DNA from: Rhizobium sp. AC27/96
Lineage (GTDB): Bacteria; Pseudomonadota; Alphaproteobacteria; Rhizobiales; Rhizobiaceae
Reading direction: 5' to 3'
DNA length: 64,000 nucleotides
Assembly: GCF_001692325.1 (NCBI RefSeq)
Contig: NZ_LXKN01000001.1
Location: 806,001-870,000 of the forward strand
A model generated the notes under the pieces. That model was not told the origin of the DNA and did not search any database. It saw only the letters and a list, made by a program, of their open reading frames with translations. Position numbers and translations under genes: made by a program. The first letter of the stretch is position 1; the number at the start of each line of letters is the position of its first letter. This document shows, piece by piece, positions 27,204-36,437 of the stretch.

Positions 27204-29051
27204 TTAGGCCCGTTCCAGCACGAAGCTGCCCGGCGCCTCTTCAAGGGCGTTGAGAGCCTGGCCGCCGGGCTGGCGCGCAGGCGCCATGCGATGGTCCTGC
27301 GACAGGATCCATGCGTGCCAATGCGTCCACCAGGAACCCGGCGTCTCCTTGGCGTCCTCCAGCCAATGCTCATACTCACCCTTCACCGGGCCACCAGTCC
27401 AGAACTGGTATTTGCGCTTGTCCGGCGGGTTGACGACGCCCGCGATGTGGCCGGAGCCGGTCAATACGAATTCCACCGGCCCGCCAAAATACTGGCTGCC
27501 GACGAAAACGGACTTCGCAGGGGCGATATGATCTTCGCGCGTCGCCAGATTATAGACCGGGATGCGTACATCCTTCAGCGACAATGTCTTGCCGTCGAGG
27601 ACCATCTTGCCCTGGCTCAGCGTATTGTTGAGGTAGCAATTGCGCAGATAGAACGAGTGGTTGGCCGCCGCCATACGCGTCGAATCGGCATTCCAGAACA
27701 GAAGATCGAAGGGCAGGGGTTCCTGGCCCTTCAGGTAGCTGTTGACGAAGTAGGGCCAGATGAGTTCGGAGGCGCGGAGCATATTGAAGGCCGCGGCCAT
27801 CTTCGATCCCTCAAGATAGCCGACCACATTCATCTGCTGTTCGAGCGATGCGATCTGTTCCTCGTCGACAAAAACCTTGAGATCGCCCGCAAAGGTGAAA
27901 TCGACCTGCGTCGTCAGAAAGGTCACGGTGCGGATGCGCCTGTTCTTTTCCTTGGCATGGAGGGCGAGCGTTGCCGCGAGCAGCGTACCGCCGACGCAGT
28001 ATCCCACGGCATTGACCTCTTGTTCGCCAGTGGCCTTCTCGACGGCTTCCAGCGCGAAATCGATGCCTTCGCGCGCATAAGACGTCCAGTCCTTCAGCGC
28101 ATGGCGTTGATCGGGGTTCACCCAGGAAATGACGAAGACGGTGTGCCCCTGTTCCACGCACCATTTGATGAATGATTTCTGCGGGTTGAGATCGAGAATG
28201 TAGAATTTGTTGATCCAGGGCGGGCAGATCAGCAGCGGCCGCTTCAGCACCTTCTCTGTCGCCGGCTCATATTGGATGATCTGGCAGACATCGCTTTGTG
28301 CGATCACCTTGCCGGGCGTCAGCGCCATATCGCGACCGACGGCAAATTTCGTCATGTCGGTCTGCCGCAGCCGCAATTCGCCGCGGCCCAGATTGATGTC
28401 TTCGGCGAGCATCTTCATGCCGCGCACCAGGTTCTCCGCATTGGAGGCAACCGTTTCGCGATAGAGCTGCGGATTCGTCGCAATGAAATTGCTCGGCGAA
28501 AAGGCGGCCGTGATCTGCTTCGTATAGAAAGCGGCCTTGTGGCGCGTGTGGTCGTCCAGGCCTTCAGCGTCGCCAACGAGCTTTTCCGCCCAGCCGGCGG
28601 TCAGAAGATAGGTCTGCTTCAGAAAATCGAAGAAGGGGTTCTTCTGCCAGTCCTCGTCCGCGAACCGCTTGTCTTTGACCGGTTCGGCCTGCGTTTCGGC
28701 GGCCGAATCGCCGTTGAGGCGCTGCAGCGTTTTCGTCCACAGGCCAAAATAACCAGACAGCAGATAGGTTTGCGCCTCCAGCGTCCGGCGCGGGTCGGAA
28801 AGCCAGTATTCGCCGACTTTGGAGAGCGTTTTGACCATATCGGTGATCGGATCGGCAACGGTGTCGACCTTCTCGCCGCGTTCGCGTGGCGCCAGCCACT
28901 CGGATGCCGCCTTGCCGAGATTTTCCAGCGCACGGGCGAAGTTGACGGCCATCGCTTCGGGATCCCTGACGATGTAAGGCTCGACTGACTTCGGGTCGAA
29001 GCCGGCAAAGCCGCCATTTCCTTCATTGTTGTCCCGCTTGCTGTCGGTCAC
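27204..29051 (-). CDS. phaC: Class I poly(3-hydroxyalkanoate) synthase
   Basis: PhaC polymerises 3-hydroxyacyl-CoA into the carbon store PHB at granule surfaces. The 615-residue size is normal for class I. The lipase-like box is GYCVGG at residues 350-355, with nucleophile Cys352. The Asp of the triad is in ATREDHIAP and the His in LTGSGHIAGVVNPP. The N-terminal domain (PFFDFLKQTYLLTAGW) is also typical. phaA/phaB are not adjacent. A phasin gene lies about 23 kb away at 52 kb. The gene heads a run with sfsA, map and radC. Confidence 0.96.
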   Translation of the reverse strand: MTDSKRDNNEGNGGFAGFDPKSVEPYIVRDPEAMAVNFARALENLGKAASEWLAPRERGEKVDTVADPITDMVKTLSKVGEYWLSDPRRTLEAQTYLLSGYFGLWTKTLQRLNGDSAAETQAEPVKDKRFADEDWQKNPFFDFLKQTYLLTAGWAEKLVGDAEGLDDHTRHKAAFYTKQITAAFSPSNFIATNPQLYRETVASNAENLVRGMKMLAEDINLGRGELRLRQTDMTKFAVGRDMALTPGKVIAQSDVCQIIQYEPATEKVLKRPLLICPPWINKFYILDLNPQKSFIKWCVEQGHTVFVISWVNPDQRHALKDWTSYAREGIDFALEAVEKATGEQEVNAVGYCVGGTLLAATLALHAKEKNRRIRTVTFLTTQVDFTFAGDLKVFVDEEQIASLEQQMNVVGYLEGSKMAAAFNMLRASELIWPYFVNSYLKGQEPLPFDLLFWNADSTRMAAANHSFYLRNCYLNNTLSQGKMVLDGKTLSLKDVRIPVYNLATREDHIAPAKSVFVGSQYFGGPVEFVLTGSGHIAGVVNPPDKRKYQFWTGGPVKGEYEHWLEDAKETPGSWWTHWHAWILSQDHRMAPARQPGGQALNALEEAPGSFVLERA

Positions 29052-29210
29052 GCATCATCCTCCCGGCGGCAATTGTCTCTTGTTTTCCATTTGTACATCT
29101 TGCTGGAAAAGGAATACAAGTCGAATGAAACGCAACCCTGCTCTTGCTTTGCTGCTGCGACAAATTTAACAGTCGCAACCCACAGCAAGGAATAGCGCAG
29201 GAAGACAATT

Positions 29211-29663
29211 ATGGGCGGCGGCATGGTGGCAAGACTGAACCGGTATTCCGTACTCTGCGGTGCGATGTGCGGAATCCTCGCATTGACGCTCGCGGGCTGC
29301 TCGACCCCTGAGGAAAAGGCTGAATTTGCCAAGCGCAAGCAGCCGCCTGCAGCTGTCATCGTCAAGGCCCCGAAAGGCAGCCAGGTCGACCTGAGCAATA
29401 CGCAACAATATTACAAGGATGGCTATCCATCCTTCAACGCGCCGCCGACGGCAGCAAACGTGCAGATCAACGATCAGCAGGCCGGAGATCTGGTCAAGCA
29501 GCTGACGGCGCTCGGCGCGCAGTGCAAGGCGGGCACCATCTCGGAAGCCGAGTACCAGAAGCGCGTCGCCGAGATGCGCAAGCTCGCTGCCGAACACGGC
29601 CAGGATACGTTGCAGGAAATTCAGAAAGAGAGCAGCGCTCAGCCGAGCCAGACGCAGAATTAA
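29211..29663 (+). CDS. Small lipoprotein with SHOCT-like C-terminus
   Basis: A 150-residue predicted lipoprotein. The signal helix ends in LTLAGC, with the lipidated Cys at residue 30. A disordered middle follows, and then a short helical module (DLVKQLTALGAQCKAGTISEAEYQKRVAEM) resembling SHOCT domains, which often end oligomeric or membrane proteins. ATG 29211 has AGGAAG six bases upstream. It is divergent from phaC across 159 bp. Function is unknown; the K-x-GTIS-x-x-E-Y/F pattern is the only recognisable element. Confidence 0.75.
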   Translation: MGGGMVARLNRYSVLCGAMCGILALTLAGCSTPEEKAEFAKRKQPPAAVIVKAPKGSQVDLSNTQQYYKDGYPSFNAPPTAANVQINDQQAGDLVKQLTALGAQCKAGTISEAEYQKRVAEMRKLAAEHGQDTLQEIQKESSAQPSQTQN

Positions 29664-29882
29664 CCTTGCGTTTCAGGCAATTTCGACGCAAAGCGTTCGG
29701 ATAGGCCGAATTTGGATGTGTCTTATCGGTTAAGTGCACTTTGTCTGCGCAACCGCCCAAGATTCACCTTATCTTTCGAGTCAGCTAGTTGCGGTGCCGC
29801 GATTCCAAGTTCGTATCGCGGCTCACCGGAAGATCGACGAACTTCATCGCGGTTGTGAGGGCCGCTGTCCCTGGGGAAATAA

Positions 29883-31100
29883 ATGGAAGAGTTTCATAAA
29901 GTCCGGCGTTTGCCGCCCTACGTTTTCGAACAGGTCAACCGTTTGAAAGCAAGCGCGCGAGCGGGCGGGGCGGACATTATCGACCTCGGCATGGGCAATC
30001 CCGACCTTCCGACCCCGAAGGCGATCGTCGACAAGCTGTGCGAAGTGGTTCAGGACCCGCGCACGCATCGCTATTCCTCATCCAAGGGCATCCCCGGCCT
30101 GCGCCGGGCACAGGCCGCCTATTATGCCCGTCGTTTCGGCGTCAAGCTCAATCCGGATACGCAGGTGGTCGCCACCCTCGGCTCCAAGGAAGGCTTTGCC
30201 AACATGGCGCAGGCGATCACGGCGCCGGGCGATGTCATCCTCTGCCCGAACCCGACCTATCCGATCCACGCCTTCGGCTTCCTGATGGCCGGTGGCGTGA
30301 TCCGTTCGATGTCGGTCGAGCCGGACGATAGCTTCTTCCCGCCGCTGGAGCGGGCCGTACGCCATTCGATCCCGAAGCCGCTGGCTCTGATCCTCAACTA
30401 TCCGTCTAACCCGACGGCCTATGTGGCGACGCTGGATTTCTACAAGGAAGTCATCGCTTTCGCCAAGAAGCATGACATCATCGTGCTGTCGGATCTCGCC
30501 TATTCGGAAATCTACTTCGATGACGCTCCGCCGCCGTCGGTGCTGGAGGTTCCTGGCGCCATGGATGTGACGGTCGAGTTCACCTCTATGTCGAAAACCT
30601 TCTCCATGCCTGGCTGGCGCATGGGCTTTGCCGTCGGCAACGAGCGGCTGATCGCGGCATTGACGCGGGTGAAGTCCTACCTCGATTACGGCGCCTTCAC
30701 GCCGATCCAGGTGGCGGCGACGCATGCGCTGAACGGCGACGGTTCCGACATCGCCGAAGTGCGTAGCATCTACAAGCGCCGCCGCGACGTTCTGGTCGAC
30801 AGCTTCGGCAAGGCCGGCTTCGAAGTGCCGCCGCCGGCAGCGACCATGTTCGCCTGGGCGAAGATCCCGGAGAAGTTCCGTCATCTCGGCTCACTGGAGT
30901 TTTCCAAGCTCCTCGTCGAGAAGGCCGACATCGCGGTTGCGCCCGGCATCGGCTTCGGCGAGCAGGGCGACGATTATGTCCGCATCGCGCTTGTCGAAAA
31001 CGAGCATCGCATCCGGCAGGCAGCGCGCAATCTGAAGCGCTTCCTCTCCACGGCCGATGAAACAATGCATAATGTGATTTCGCTGAACGCACATCGTTGA
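29883..31100 (+). CDS. PLP-dependent aminotransferase, AlaC/YfdZ type
   Basis: A 405-residue class I/II aminotransferase. The PLP-binding Lys is in SMSKTFSMPGWRMGFAVG, with IDLGMGNPDLPTP and NPTYPIHAFGF for cofactor and substrate contacts. The sequence fits the AlaC/YfdZ (glutamate-pyruvate) or LL-diaminopimelate-type branch. Being directly upstream of hom (58 bp) suggests amino-acid biosynthesis from aspartate, but the exact substrate cannot be fixed. A perfect 10-bp hairpin lies between this gene and hom. Confidence 0.88.
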   Translation: MEEFHKVRRLPPYVFEQVNRLKASARAGGADIIDLGMGNPDLPTPKAIVDKLCEVVQDPRTHRYSSSKGIPGLRRAQAAYYARRFGVKLNPDTQVVATLGSKEGFANMAQAITAPGDVILCPNPTYPIHAFGFLMAGGVIRSMSVEPDDSFFPPLERAVRHSIPKPLALILNYPSNPTAYVATLDFYKEVIAFAKKHDIIVLSDLAYSEIYFDDAPPPSVLEVPGAMDVTVEFTSMSKTFSMPGWRMGFAVGNERLIAALTRVKSYLDYGAFTPIQVAATHALNGDGSDIAEVRSIYKRRRDVLVDSFGKAGFEVPPPAATMFAWAKIPEKFRHLGSLEFSKLLVEKADIAVAPGIGFGEQGDDYVRIALVENEHRIRQAARNLKRFLSTADETMHNVISLNAHR

Positions 31101-31106
31101 TATCGC

Positions 31107-31132
31107 ACGGCAGCCGTTCTCGCGGCTGCCGT
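31107..31132 (+). promoter_or_regulatory. Stem-loop between the aminotransferase gene and hom
   Basis: ACGGCAGCCG at 31107-31116 pairs with CGGCTGCCGT at 31123-31132, loop TTCTCG. There is no T-run, so it is probably an mRNA-stabilising or weak attenuating element within an operon. It is 26 bases before the hom start. Confidence 0.55.
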
Positions 31133-31158
31133 CCCAAGATACTGATCAGGAATTTTCC

Positions 31159-32478
31159 ATGGCAGATGCCCTCAAAATCGGCATTGCGGGCTTGGGCACC
31201 GTTGGTGCCTCGCTCGTCCGCATCATCCAGAGCCGCGCCAACGAGCTTGCCGTCACCTGCGGCCGTCCCATCAAGATCGTCGCCGTCACCGCGCGTGATC
31301 GCACCAAGGATCGCGGCATCGACCTCACGGATGTCGAATGGTTCGGCGGTCCGGTCGATCTGGCTCAGAAGGCCGATATCGATGTTTTCGTCGAGTTGAT
31401 CGGCGGCTCCGAGGGCGCTGCCAACGCTGCCGTGCGCGCCGCTCTTGCCCGTGGCCTGCATGTCGTTACCGCCAACAAGGCGCTTCTTGCCTATCACGGC
31501 GTCGAACTCGCGCAGATCGCGGAAGAGAAGGGCGCTCTGCTCAACTTCGAAGCGGCGGTCGCCGGCGGTATTCCGGTCATCAAGGCCCTGCGCGAATCCC
31601 TGACGGGCAACACGATTTCGCGTGTCTACGGCATCATGAACGGCACCTGCAACTACATCCTGACCCGGATGGAGAAGGAAGGCCTGTCCTTTGCCGATTG
31701 CCTGAAGGAAGCGCAGCGCCTCGGCTATGCCGAAGCCGATCCGGCTTTCGATATCGAAGGCAACGACACGGCACACAAGCTGGCCATCCTGACGACGCTT
31801 GCCTTCGGCAACCGCATCGCGGCCGATGACATCTATCTCGAAGGGATCACCAATGTCTCCATCGAGGATATCCGTGCGGCCGCCGATCTCGGCTATCGCA
31901 TCAAGCTGCTCGGCGTCGCCCAGCGCACCGAAAGCGGTATCGAACAACGCGTGCATCCGACCATGGTGCCGCTCGATTCGGTCATCGCCCAGGTTGATGG
32001 CGTCACCAATGCCGTGGCGATCGAATCGGACATTCTCGGCGAATTGCTGATGGTCGGCCCCGGCGCCGGCGGCAATGCCACGGCGTCCTCCGTGCTGGGT
32101 GACATCGCCGATATAGCCAAGAGCCAGCCGGGCGCACAGCGCGTGCCGGTGCTTGGTCACCCTGCCAAGTCGCTTGAGCCCTATCGCAAGGCGCAGATGC
32201 AGAGCCACGAAGGCGGTTATTTCATCCGCCTGACCGTTCTCGACCGCACCGGCGTCTTCGCAAGCGTCGCGACCCGCATGGCGGAGAACCACATCTCGCT
32301 CGAATCGATCGTCCAGCGCTCGACACAGCACCTGTCGCCCTCGGCGCATCAGACGATCATTCTCGTGACCCATGCGACCACAGAGGATTCGGTGCGCAAG
32401 GCTGTCGCTGCCATAAAGACCGAAGGCTACCTCGTCGGCGAGCCGCAGGTCATCCGCATCGAGCGGCCGAAGGAATAG
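31159..32478 (+). CDS. hom: Homoserine dehydrogenase
   Basis: Hom reduces aspartate semialdehyde to homoserine for threonine and methionine synthesis. The 439-residue protein has the NAD(P)-binding GIAGLGTVGASLV at the N-terminus and the catalytic-domain hallmark EADPAFDIEGNDTAHKLAIL. A C-terminal ACT domain (about 350-435, YFIRLTVLDRTGVFASVATRM) probably provides threonine feedback. ATG 31159 follows AGGAATTTTCC. recJ follows after 53 bp. Confidence 0.96.
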   Translation: MADALKIGIAGLGTVGASLVRIIQSRANELAVTCGRPIKIVAVTARDRTKDRGIDLTDVEWFGGPVDLAQKADIDVFVELIGGSEGAANAAVRAALARGLHVVTANKALLAYHGVELAQIAEEKGALLNFEAAVAGGIPVIKALRESLTGNTISRVYGIMNGTCNYILTRMEKEGLSFADCLKEAQRLGYAEADPAFDIEGNDTAHKLAILTTLAFGNRIAADDIYLEGITNVSIEDIRAAADLGYRIKLLGVAQRTESGIEQRVHPTMVPLDSVIAQVDGVTNAVAIESDILGELLMVGPGAGGNATASSVLGDIADIAKSQPGAQRVPVLGHPAKSLEPYRKAQMQSHEGGYFIRLTVLDRTGVFASVATRMAENHISLESIVQRSTQHLSPSAHQTIILVTHATTEDSVRKAVAAIKTEGYLVGEPQVIRIERPKE

Positions 32479-32531
32479 GCTGACGGCGGCGGCGCTTCAA
32501 AGGGCGCCGCCATCCTCAAATTTTGGGAGAG

Positions 32532-34337
32532 ATGGTGGAGCAACCGGTCGATCCAGTTCAGCGAGCGTTTCTGGGCGTGGAGCGCTCGGTATCCGGCAAT
32601 CGCTGGGTCTCCCGGCTCGACCAGGCCGGACAGAACAGAGCACTCGCCATCGCGCAGGTGCATGGTCTGCCGGAGCTGATCGCCCGCGTGCTTGCCGGTC
32701 GTGGTGTCGGCATCGATGAGGCCATGGCCTTCCTCGATCCGACGATCCGCAGCCTGATGCGCGATCCCTATCTGCTGACTGACTGCGAAAAGGCGGCACA
32801 GCGCCTTCTGCGTGCGATCAAAACAGGCGAAACCGTTGCGATCTTCGGCGACTACGATGTCGATGGAGCCTCCTCGTCGGCGCTGCTCTATCGCTTCCTG
32901 ACCCATTTCGGCGTTCCCGCCAGCATCTATATCCCCGATCGTATCTTCGAAGGCTACGGCCCCAATCCTAACGCCATCAACCAGCTCATCGACAATGGCG
33001 CGACACTGATTGTGACGGTCGATTGCGGCTCCACCAGCTTCGAGGCGCTGGAGGCGGCGAGGGCACGTACTATCGATGTGGTCGTCATCGATCACCATCA
33101 GGTGGCGCACGAGCTGCCGCCATGCCACGCGTTGGTCAATCCGAACCGTGAGGATGATCTGTCCGGGCAGGGGCATCTCTGCGCTGCCGGCGTCGTCTTC
33201 CTCGTTCTCGTTGCTGCCCTGAAGCAATTGCGTGAGGCGGGTGATGCTCGTGTGCGCTCGCTGGATCTTCTGGCCTGGCTCGATATCGTCGCACTCGCGA
33301 CCGTCTGCGATGTCGTGCCGCTCAAGGGGCTTAACCGCGCCTATGTGGTGAAAGGTCTGATCGCCGCCCGCCATCAGGGCAATCCCGGGCTTGCCGCTCT
33401 GTTTCGCAAGGCGGGGCTCGGCGGCCCGGTGACGCCCTATCATTTCGGCTTTCTCATTGGCCCGCGCATCAATGCCGGTGGCCGCATTGGCGACGCAGCA
33501 CTCGGCGCACGCCTGCTGACCCTCGACGATACAAGTGAAGCCGAGACGATCGCGGCCAAGCTCGATGAGCTCAACCGTGATCGCCAGCTCATGGAGGCCG
33601 CCATGCTGCAGGAGGCCGAGGGCGAGGCTCTGGCGGAATATGGCAATGGCGACGGCGCCTCGGTCATCATCACGGCGCGGGAGAACTGGCATCCCGGCAT
33701 CGTCGGCCTGATCGCTTCGCGCCTCAAAGACAAGTTTCGCCGCCCGGCCTTTGCGATTGCCTTTGATTCGTCGGGCAAGGGCACCGGCTCCGGCCGCTCG
33801 ATCAACGGCTTCGACATGGGCCGCATGGTCCGCGCCGCCGTCGATGCCGGTTTGCTGGTCAAGGGCGGCGGTCACGCGATGGCGGCCGGCCTCACGGTGG
33901 AGCGGAGCAATCTCGGAAAATTGCGCGCCTTCTTCACCGAGAAGGCGGAAAAGCAGGTTGCCGGCCTCGTGGCCAACGAGACATTGAAGATCGACGGTGC
34001 ACTCGGCGCAAGCGGCGCGACCGTGGAACTGATAGACCGCCTCGAAACCGCCGGCCCCTACGGCTCAGGCCATCCGCAGCCCATCTTCGCCCTGCCAAGC
34101 CACCGGCTGCGTGATTCCCGCCTCGTCGGCCAGTCGCATATCAAGGTGACGCTGGAAGCGCAGGATGGCGGTAGGGTCGACGGCATAGCATTCCGCGCCG
34201 CAGAGACGCCCCTGGGCGAATTGCTGATGTCCTCCCGCGGCGCGCAGCTCCATGTGGCGGGAACACTCGGCGCCGATCATTGGCAGGGAAGCCGTCGCGT
34301 GCAGCTTCGCGTCACGGATGCGGCCAAGGCCGTCTAG
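32532..34337 (+). CDS. recJ: Single-stranded-DNA-specific exonuclease RecJ
   Basis: RecJ degrades 5' single-stranded DNA in recombination and mismatch repair. The 601-residue protein has the DHH-family motifs FGDYDVDGASSSALL (motif I), TVDCG, DHHQ (motif III) and a DHHA1 domain with GRSINGFDMGRMV and KGGGHAMAAG. The ATG at 32532 is chosen because GGGAGAG directly precedes it; a TTG at 32523 is an alternative. It is the last gene of the aminotransferase-hom-recJ run. Confidence 0.95.
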   Translation: MVEQPVDPVQRAFLGVERSVSGNRWVSRLDQAGQNRALAIAQVHGLPELIARVLAGRGVGIDEAMAFLDPTIRSLMRDPYLLTDCEKAAQRLLRAIKTGETVAIFGDYDVDGASSSALLYRFLTHFGVPASIYIPDRIFEGYGPNPNAINQLIDNGATLIVTVDCGSTSFEALEAARARTIDVVVIDHHQVAHELPPCHALVNPNREDDLSGQGHLCAAGVVFLVLVAALKQLREAGDARVRSLDLLAWLDIVALATVCDVVPLKGLNRAYVVKGLIAARHQGNPGLAALFRKAGLGGPVTPYHFGFLIGPRINAGGRIGDAALGARLLTLDDTSEAETIAAKLDELNRDRQLMEAAMLQEAEGEALAEYGNGDGASVIITARENWHPGIVGLIASRLKDKFRRPAFAIAFDSSGKGTGSGRSINGFDMGRMVRAAVDAGLLVKGGGHAMAAGLTVERSNLGKLRAFFTEKAEKQVAGLVANETLKIDGALGASGATVELIDRLETAGPYGSGHPQPIFALPSHRLRDSRLVGQSHIKVTLEAQDGGRVDGIAFRAAETPLGELLMSSRGAQLHVAGTLGADHWQGSRRVQLRVTDAAKAV

Positions 34338-34371
34338 CTAGCAGGAAATCACGTCGAACCTAGCTGCCTTA

Positions 34372-34710
34372 TTAGCGGACGTTTGGCGCAAACTTGAAAA
34401 GGCAGCTCAATTGCTGTTTACCGCTCCAATTCTGGGGGATGGATGCGTTTCGGCCCCGCCAAGGCAGCGCTGCCTCCCATGCGGCACGATAGGCGCGTAG
34501 TGACTCGAGAATCGAATCTCCGGCCCTTGCGGAGGCAAAGCGGCTGTCATCAAAGCCCGGTTCCCAAAGACAGCACGGGCAGATGGTCACGCCAATCAAG
34601 CCACCGCGCTCATCGTAGGCTGGATCGCAAGCGTAACTGGGATAGCCGCAGGCGGGGCAAAGCAGGCTTCCTGCTTCATCACGGATGTTGAATTCGCGAG
34701 CATCGATCAT
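34372..34710 (-). CDS. CPCC-type cysteine-rich protein
   Basis: A 112-residue protein with two Cys pairs, LLCPACGYPSYAC near residues 16-28 and ICPCCLWEPGFDDS near 43-56. These probably form a zinc ribbon, as in the CPCC family. The rest (RAYRAAWEAALPW) is helical. These proteins are scattered in bacterial genomes and often associated with toxin-immunity or horizontally moved regions, but no such partner is visible here. It is isolated between recJ (convergent) and the tRNA-Glu cluster. Confidence 0.7.
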   Translation of the reverse strand: MIDAREFNIRDEAGSLLCPACGYPSYACDPAYDERGGLIGVTICPCCLWEPGFDDSRFASARAGDSILESLRAYRAAWEAALPWRGRNASIPQNWSGKQQLSCLFKFAPNVR

Positions 34711-34829
34711 GCGTCAACTTACAGCATGAATGAGAGTGGATCATTCTCTTCAGTAGTGCAATTTACAGATATACGCTTAGCAAGCTCATTGCTTTTCGCT
34801 ATAAATAGACAATTTAAGGAGAGAGACAG

Positions 34830-34904
34830 TGGCACGCCCTAGGGGAGTCGAACCCCTCTTTACAGAATGAAAATCTGTCGTCCTAACCGATAGACGAAGG
34901 GCGC
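34830..34904 (-). tRNA. tRNA-Glu (anticodon UUC), first copy
   Basis: 75 nt with encoded CCA (TGG on the plus strand at 34830-34832). On the minus strand, acceptor GCGCCCT pairs with AGGGCGT with a terminal G-U. Anticodon stem ACAGA/TCTGT with loop TTTTCAT gives TTC. The T-arm is AGGGG/CCCCT. Confidence 0.96.
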
Positions 34905-34917
34905 GTGCTGTGGCGCC

Positions 34918-34946
34918 CTTATAGTCAGCACCTTTTGTTCCCGCAA
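34918..34946 (-). promoter_or_regulatory. Promoter of first tRNA-Glu
   Basis: On the minus strand TTGCGG (34946-34941) and TATAAG (34923-34918) are separated by 17 bp, ending 13 bp before the tRNA. The three tRNA-Glu genes share this layout. Confidence 0.8.
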
Positions 34947-35033
34947 GCGGAAAATCGAGAAAAATCCCAGAAAAATCCATGACTAGGCGAAGATTTTTCG
35001 AGGCATTGTGGAAAACGCGACGTCGCAGTCATT

Positions 35034-35108
35034 TGGTACGCCCTAGGGGAGTCGAACCCCTCTTTACAGAATGAGAATCTGTCGTCCTAACCGATAGACG
35101 AAGGGCGC
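35034..35108 (-). tRNA. tRNA-Glu (anticodon CUC)
   Basis: 75 nt, nearly identical to its neighbours. The anticodon loop is TTCTCAT, giving CTC, which reads GAG. The discriminator base is A rather than G. It is flanked on each side by a UUC copy. Confidence 0.95.
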
Positions 35109-35121
35109 AAGCCACACCGCA

Positions 35122-35150
35122 CAGATAGGAATAATGCATGGCGTCCGCAA
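35122..35150 (-). promoter_or_regulatory. Promoter of tRNA-Glu (CUC)
   Basis: Minus-strand TTGCGG (35150-35145), 17 bp, TATCTG (35127-35122). The -10 is weaker than those of the UUC copies. Confidence 0.75.
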
Positions 35151-35192
35151 GCGGAAGCTTAATGAATTCACGATGGGGAGGAAGAACAACAG

Positions 35193-35267
35193 TGGCACGC
35201 CCTAGGGGAGTCGAACCCCTCTTTACAGAATGAAAATCTGTCGTCCTAACCGATAGACGAAGGGCGC
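35193..35267 (-). tRNA. tRNA-Glu (anticodon UUC), second copy
   Basis: 75 nt, the same mature sequence as the first copy over the visible arms, with anticodon loop TTTTCAT and CCA encoded at 35195-35193. Confidence 0.96.
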
Positions 35268-35288
35268 GTACAGCTGTTGTGTGGCGCG

Positions 35289-35317
35289 CTTATAGCGGGG
35301 TGATTTCATTCCTGCAA
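35289..35317 (-). promoter_or_regulatory. Promoter of third tRNA-Glu gene
   Basis: Minus-strand TTGCAG (35317-35312), 17 bp, TATAAG (35294-35289). Spacing to the tRNA is 21 bp. Confidence 0.78.
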
Positions 35318-35438
35318 GCGGCAATTTCGCTTTTTTGTGGAAAAAATGACAGGTGGATGAAAGTGCTGCCGGTCCGGAATAAGCAAGACTTAACAGGATG
35401 TTGCCGGCAGGATTGCAGATTCCCCGCTAGCGGCCGCC

Positions 35439-36233
35439 CTATCGGCCGGTTCCGTTTTGTATCGGCTCCACCAGCAGCTTGCCGTCCTTGCCCTGGTTCT
35501 TCGATGCGATGAAGTTTGCCAGCATCGCCGCTTCCTTGCTGTCCAGTTTGCGGACATTGGAGCCTGGCAGCGGCATGATTTTGGAAGGCGTCGCATCGGC
35601 CGTCGGCTTCATCGGAGTAGCGGCGGTTTGGGCGGAAACATTGCGGACGACGGGTGGCGGCAGAAAGTCTTCCGAGGTCCGTGTTGCCGGCGAGCCGGCC
35701 ATGCCGGTTTGCGGTGCGACAGCCTGCATCGCGCTTGGCGGCATGCTGTAGACGCTGCGTATGCCCGGCGTGATTCCCTGCGCGCCTGCGTCAGGCTGTG
35801 CCTTGGCGAGCGTCCCGTCCGGGTTGACCGCGATCGGCGGGGGAGCCGAAAAAATGCTGCTCCTGTTTGCATTGACGCCGGTCGGCTGTGTCACGAGACC
35901 GGCAATGCTGGCGGGCGCATCGGAAGGTGCAGCCGTTGGCGCACCGGGGTAGAGGGCCTGGTTCTGCTCGGCGACCAACCGCTGCTGGGTGCCGTTGACG
36001 CTATGGACACGCGGGTCACGATAGGCGGCATCGCCTTTCTGTCGCCTGGCCTCGGCCTTGTCGTTCAGGTTTGCCGCAAGCTGTTCGGCTTCGCTCAGCT
36101 GCGGAGCCGCCTCGGTCGTCTCCTGCGGCTTTGTGCTGGTGGTCGCGCAACCGGCGATCATCACAAATGAGGCGATGACGGCAATAGTGCTTGCGAGCTT
36201 CTTCTTACCGTATAAAATCTGTCGATCGCACAA
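35439..36233 (-). CDS. Proline/alanine-rich putative lipoprotein
   Basis: I do not recognise a named family. With a TTG start at 36233 (AGGA eight bases upstream) the protein is 264 residues. It has a signal helix (LASTIAVIASFVMIAGC) ending in a lipobox with Cys near residue 29. A low-complexity body rich in Pro, Ala and Thr follows, with a short ordered C-terminus (RKLDSKEAAMLANFIASKNQGKDGKLLVEPI). The frame stays open upstream but without a signal-like N-terminus, so the exact start is uncertain. It probably functions in the envelope. Confidence 0.7.
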   Translation of the reverse strand: MCDRQILYGKKKLASTIAVIASFVMIAGCATTSTKPQETTEAAPQLSEAEQLAANLNDKAEARRQKGDAAYRDPRVHSVNGTQQRLVAEQNQALYPGAPTAAPSDAPASIAGLVTQPTGVNANRSSIFSAPPPIAVNPDGTLAKAQPDAGAQGITPGIRSVYSMPPSAMQAVAPQTGMAGSPATRTSEDFLPPPVVRNVSAQTAATPMKPTADATPSKIMPLPGSNVRKLDSKEAAMLANFIASKNQGKDGKLLVEPIQNGTGR

Positions 36234-36437
36234 AGGACGTTCCTCGCAAAAAAGGTTTGCATCGGACGGCCTCCTGCGAGGGACGATGATATGGCGCGCG
36301 CCGACTGGGAGCGATAACCGCGCAATATCCGATGCATGATGCTTCGAGTCGTCCAAGCATGCCGGAGGATGGGCATGGGCGGCAAGCGCGAAACGGATGG
36401 CTCCGCGCATGCCGTAAGCCTCGCGAAAGCTTGCGTT

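Noticed and set aside
30697..32373. A 558-codon open frame antisense to hom
   Set aside because: Opposite a conserved enzyme with all motifs intact; no homology signals.
34830..35267. Direct repeats of about 75 bp at near-regular spacing, reminiscent of an array
   Set aside because: They fold as tRNA-Glu genes with promoters, not CRISPR repeats.
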